Shown piece by piece: positions 5,456 through 7,282 of a stretch of 7,282 nucleotides of DNA. Numbering within the stretch: the first letter of the stretch is position 1; the number at the start of each line of letters is the position of its first letter. This DNA is from Streptosporangiaceae bacterium (GTDB lineage: Bacteria; Actinomycetota; Actinomycetes; Streptosporangiales; Streptosporangiaceae), in the NCBI GenBank assembly GCA_030045215.1, contig JASIBJ010000424.1:1-7282 (forward strand), in the 5' to 3' direction. The notes under the pieces were generated by a model. It was not told the origin of the DNA, searched no databases, and was given only the letters and a program-made list of their open reading frames with translations. Position numbers and translations under genes: made by a program.

Positions 5456-6507
5456 TAGCTGATACTCACGTCGGGAGTGAGCGCCACGGACTGGCAGGCC
5501 AGGATGTAACCGTCGGCCAGGTCGGCGTCCTCAAGCACCTCGTTGTGGGCCATCTCAACCTCGCCGCCGGTCAGCTGGCAGGCGCAGGCGCCGCAGACGC
5601 CCTCCCGGCATGAGTACGGCGGATCCAGCTCGGCGTCGATCATCACATCCAGCATCCGCGTCCCGCGGGGCCAGGTCAGAGAGCGCGTTTCGCCGTCGAG
5701 CGTGACCTGGAGCGTGGCGGTTACCCCACCTTCGACCGGCTCCGGTGCTTCGAACGGATTGTCCTGCAGGGACAAGAACCGTTCCACCCGCACGCCGCGG
5801 GGCGGGACGCCCACCGATGCGGCCGCCTCCTTCACGACCGCGAGGTACGGATCGGGCCCGCAGGCGTAGACCTGGTACCCGGCGAACGGCCGCAGCAGCG
5901 GCTGGAGTCCGTCCGCCGTTGGCGTGCCCTGCACCGAATCGAGCCAGTGCACTACCAGGAGCCGCGGGCCCGCGGCGGCGGCCAGCTCGCGCAGAATCGT
6001 TCCGAAGATGATCGAGTTCTCGTCGCGGTTGGCGTAGACCAGCACGATCCGACCCTGGCCCGCCGCGACTGCTGACTTCAGGATCGACATCACCGGGGTG
6101 ATCCCGCTGCCTGCCGCGAGCAGCAGAAAGTCGCCGTCCAGCGACGCCGGGGTGAACAGCCCGGCCGGCGGCAGCACGTCCAGCACGGTGCCGGGCCGAA
6201 CGTTGTCGCCTATCCAGTGCGACGCGAACCCGCCCGCCGTCCGCTTCACCGTCACAGCGTGCTTGTCCCCGGTCAGCGGCGAACTCGACAGCGAGTAGCA
6301 ACGCGCGACCGAGCCATCCCGGTCACTCGGGATGCGCAACGTCAGGAACTGCCCCGGCTTGTAGGCAAAGGCGTCCGCGAGCTCCGGCGGCACGTCAAAG
6401 ACCACCGAGCAGGCCTCGTCTGTCTCCGCGATAACAGCGTCCACCCGGAGCTGGTGGAAGGTGCGGGAGGAGCTCACGGGCTTGTCGGCCACTGTTCCGT
6501 TGACCAC
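5452..6507 (-). CDS. kshB: KshB-type reductase of 3-ketosteroid 9-alpha-hydroxylase
   Basis: KshB passes electrons from NAD(P)H through FAD and a plant-type 2Fe-2S cluster to the Rieske oxygenase KshA, which hydroxylates C9 of 3-ketosteroids. The 351-residue product has the expected length and domain order. The FAD domain has RCYSLSS (69-75). The nicotinamide domain has GSGITPVMSI (133-142) and CGPDP (216-220). The C-terminal ferredoxin domain has cysteines C300, C305, C308 and C338 in the Cx4Cx2C...C pattern that binds 2Fe-2S. Related reductases of phenylacetyl-CoA or phenol oxygenases share this design, and a KshA gene in the same operon tips the choice. The start is GTG at 6507, overlapping the upstream gene by 34 bp; GTG at 6492 is an alternative with a smaller overlap. 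No strong Shine-Dalgarno sequence is seen at either, consistent with translational coupling. It converges on the pseudogene remnant, its stop codon overlapping the remnant's TAA. Confidence 0.85.
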   Translation of the reverse strand: MVNGTVADKPVSSSRTFHQLRVDAVIAETDEACSVVFDVPPELADAFAYKPGQFLTLRIPSDRDGSVARCYSLSSSPLTGDKHAVTVKRTAGGFASHWIGDNVRPGTVLDVLPPAGLFTPASLDGDFLLLAAGSGITPVMSILKSAVAAGQGRIVLVYANRDENSIIFGTILRELAAAAGPRLLVVHWLDSVQGTPTADGLQPLLRPFAGYQVYACGPDPYLAVVKEAAASVGVPPRGVRVERFLSLQDNPFEAPEPVEGGVTATLQVTLDGETRSLTWPRGTRMLDVMIDAELDPPYSCREGVCGACACQLTGGEVEMAHNEVLEDADLADGYILACQSVALTPDVSISY

Positions 6508-6827
6508 GGGGGCGCGACCGGCAGGCGGCCGTCGAGCGTGGCTGCCTCAATGCTGGCCCGCATGCTGCGGCAGCGCTCAATCAGCGCGGTCGGCTCACCG
6601 ACAGCGGTGCGCCGGGCGAACTCGGCGCACTGCCGCACGGCGGCGGCGTCCCACTGCACGCTGGTGTGCTGCACGCTGAATTTCGCCGCCCGCACCATCG
6701 CGCCGCACGCCTCGCACACCACCTCGCGGTACTGGGACTGGCGCTCATCCGGCCGGGCCCGGCCGTCTGGCAGCGGTGTCCAGTCGGCGGTGACGCGGTC
6801 TGCCCGCCCCGCTGAGGTTTCGGTCAT
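6474..6827 (-). CDS. Small cysteine-containing protein of unknown function between kshA and kshB
   Basis: I do not recognise a named family. The 117-residue product has a disordered, charged N-terminus (1-33). A compact core follows: CEAC (C38, C41), the motif FSVQHTSVQW (50-59) with H54, then C67 and C86. The pattern could hold a zinc or iron-sulfur site, but spacing after CxxC is wide and this is conjecture. A helical stretch (62-95) and a proline-rich end complete it. There is no signal peptide or membrane segment. Its ATG overlaps the kshA stop as ATGA, and its end overlaps the kshB start by 34 bp, so it is translated in step with both. That placement suggests a role in the oxygenase system, such as an accessory electron carrier, a metal-site assembly factor or a stabilising subunit. 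Codon use is like that of its neighbours, and no competing gene fits this strand interval. Confidence 0.8.
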   Translation of the reverse strand: MTETSAGRADRVTADWTPLPDGRARPDERQSQYREVVCEACGAMVRAAKFSVQHTSVQWDAAAVRQCAEFARRTAVGEPTALIERCRSMRASIEAATLDGRLPVAPPWSTEQWPTSP

Positions 6828-7282
6828 GCCTGGCTCGCTGCGCGCTCGCTACCCGCAGCCTCGCCGCCACCCACAGTCCCGCGGTCGGCCACAGTCCCGC
6901 CGCCGCCCATCGACTCCTCGGCCGCGGGCTGCATGGCGGCCAGGTTCGCCGCCACCTCGGCCTCCCACGCCTCGACGGCACGGGTGGTGTCGATCTCGAA
7001 CTCATGCCGCGCGGTCATGTCCGCGGGGATCTCCTCGACGTCCAGGTAAAACTGCTCGTACCAGCGCCGCAGCTGGTAGACCGGACCGTCGTCCGCGCAC
7101 AGCAGCGGGTTGTCTATCCGGCTCTTGTGCGTCCAGATGTCCACATCCTGCTGGAAGCCCAGACCCACGAACTTGGCGAACTTGAGTGCCACCTTGTCGG
7201 CCTGCTCCGACGAGAGGCCAGGCAGCTTCTTCACGATGACGCCCCACTGCAGGACGAACTTCTCCGGAGCCACCGGATAGTG
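6824..7282 (-). CDS. kshA: 3-ketosteroid 9-alpha-hydroxylase oxygenase subunit KshA, C-terminal part
   Basis: Only the last 152 codons are present, and the frame is open to the window edge (HYPVAPEKF...). An in-frame GTG at 7273 is therefore not the true start. KshA is the Rieske non-heme iron oxygenase that hydroxylates C9. With delta1-dehydrogenation this makes the unstable product that opens ring B. The segment covers the end of the catalytic domain, with FQQDVDIW and RIDNPLLCADDGPVYQLRRW followed by YEQFYLDVEEI, which closely resembles mycobacterial and rhodococcal KshA from memory. The Rieske cluster and iron ligands lie outside the window. The last 35 or so residues form an unusual Gly/Ala/Glu-rich tail, coded by a short tandem repeat. 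The gene is first in an operon with the small cysteine protein (ATGA overlap) and kshB, and its promoter is outside the window. Confidence 0.87.
   Translation of the reverse strand, partial: HYPVAPEKFVLQWGVIVKKLPGLSSEQADKVALKFAKFVGLGFQQDVDIWTHKSRIDNPLLCADDGPVYQLRRWYEQFYLDVEEIPADMTARHEFEIDTTRAVEAWEAEVAANLAAMQPAAEESMGGGGTVADRGTVGGGEAAGSERAASQA
6871..6900. repeat. 12-bp direct repeat in the kshA tail
   Basis: CCACAGTCCCGC occurs at 6871-6882 and again at 6889-6900, a period of 18 bp or six codons. On the minus strand it encodes two GTV-containing units in the glycine-rich C-terminal extension of KshA. It looks like a recent slippage duplication in a poorly constrained tail. Confidence 0.6.

Noticed and set aside
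5555..7185. Long frames on either strand across kshB and the small gene (5555-6301 minus, 6217-7185 plus)
   Set aside because: They give low-complexity Arg/Ala/Pro translations, while the overlapping kshB frame has complete flavin and ferredoxin motifs.
7271..7273. GTG as start codon of the right-edge gene
   Set aside because: The frame continues to the window edge, and the protein lacks the whole Rieske domain. The gene is cut by the window and does not start here.

Overview
The window is high-GC DNA, almost certainly from an actinomycete. The evidence is the strong third-position G/C bias, tightly packed and overlapping genes, an F420-type luciferase-like oxidoreductase, and a KstR-type steroid operator. 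It covers part of a steroid (sterol/cholesterol-type) ring-degradation locus. No RNA genes, insertion sequences, CRISPR arrays or origins were seen.

Layout. Positions 1-97 carry a hairpin that probably terminates the first gene. A KstD-type 3-ketosteroid delta1-dehydrogenase lies on the minus strand (98-1759). The divergent gap 1760-1934 holds one exact match to the KstR consensus TnnAACnnGTTnna (1871-1884), placed between plausible -35 and -10 elements for kstD. On the plus strand follow a 175-residue helical protein with an R-x4-H (HEPN-like) motif (1935-2462), then a TetR regulator (2520-3125), a cytochrome P450 (3094-4299) and a luciferase-like F420-type oxidoreductase (4331-5182). The regulator and P450 overlap and the P450 and oxidoreductase are 31 bp apart, so these three look like one operon. 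The regulator's start codon lies within a cluster of three GTC-n-GAC palindromes. Behind the operon, at about 5196-5455, is an unannotatable stretch that I read as a decayed NTF2/SnoaL-like gene with one in-frame stop and one frameshift. Convergent to it on the minus strand is an operon read from the right edge: the C-terminal 152 codons of a KshA-type Rieske oxygenase (6824-7282, partial), a small unrecognised cysteine-containing protein (6474-6827) and a KshB-type reductase (5452-6507). Neighbouring genes in this operon overlap by 4 and 34 bp.

How the genes work together. KstD (delta1-dehydrogenation) and KshAB (9-alpha-hydroxylation) are the two activities that together open steroid ring B to the 9,10-seco intermediate, so both flanks of the window serve one metabolic step. 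The TetR-P450-oxidoreductase cassette between them has its own apparent operator. It probably oxidises or reduces a related polycyclic or terpenoid substrate, which the sequence does not identify. The most interesting items are the KstR box, the three-unit TetR operator over a probably leaderless start, the NTF2-like pseudogene, and the small CxxC protein lodged between the oxygenase and reductase genes.
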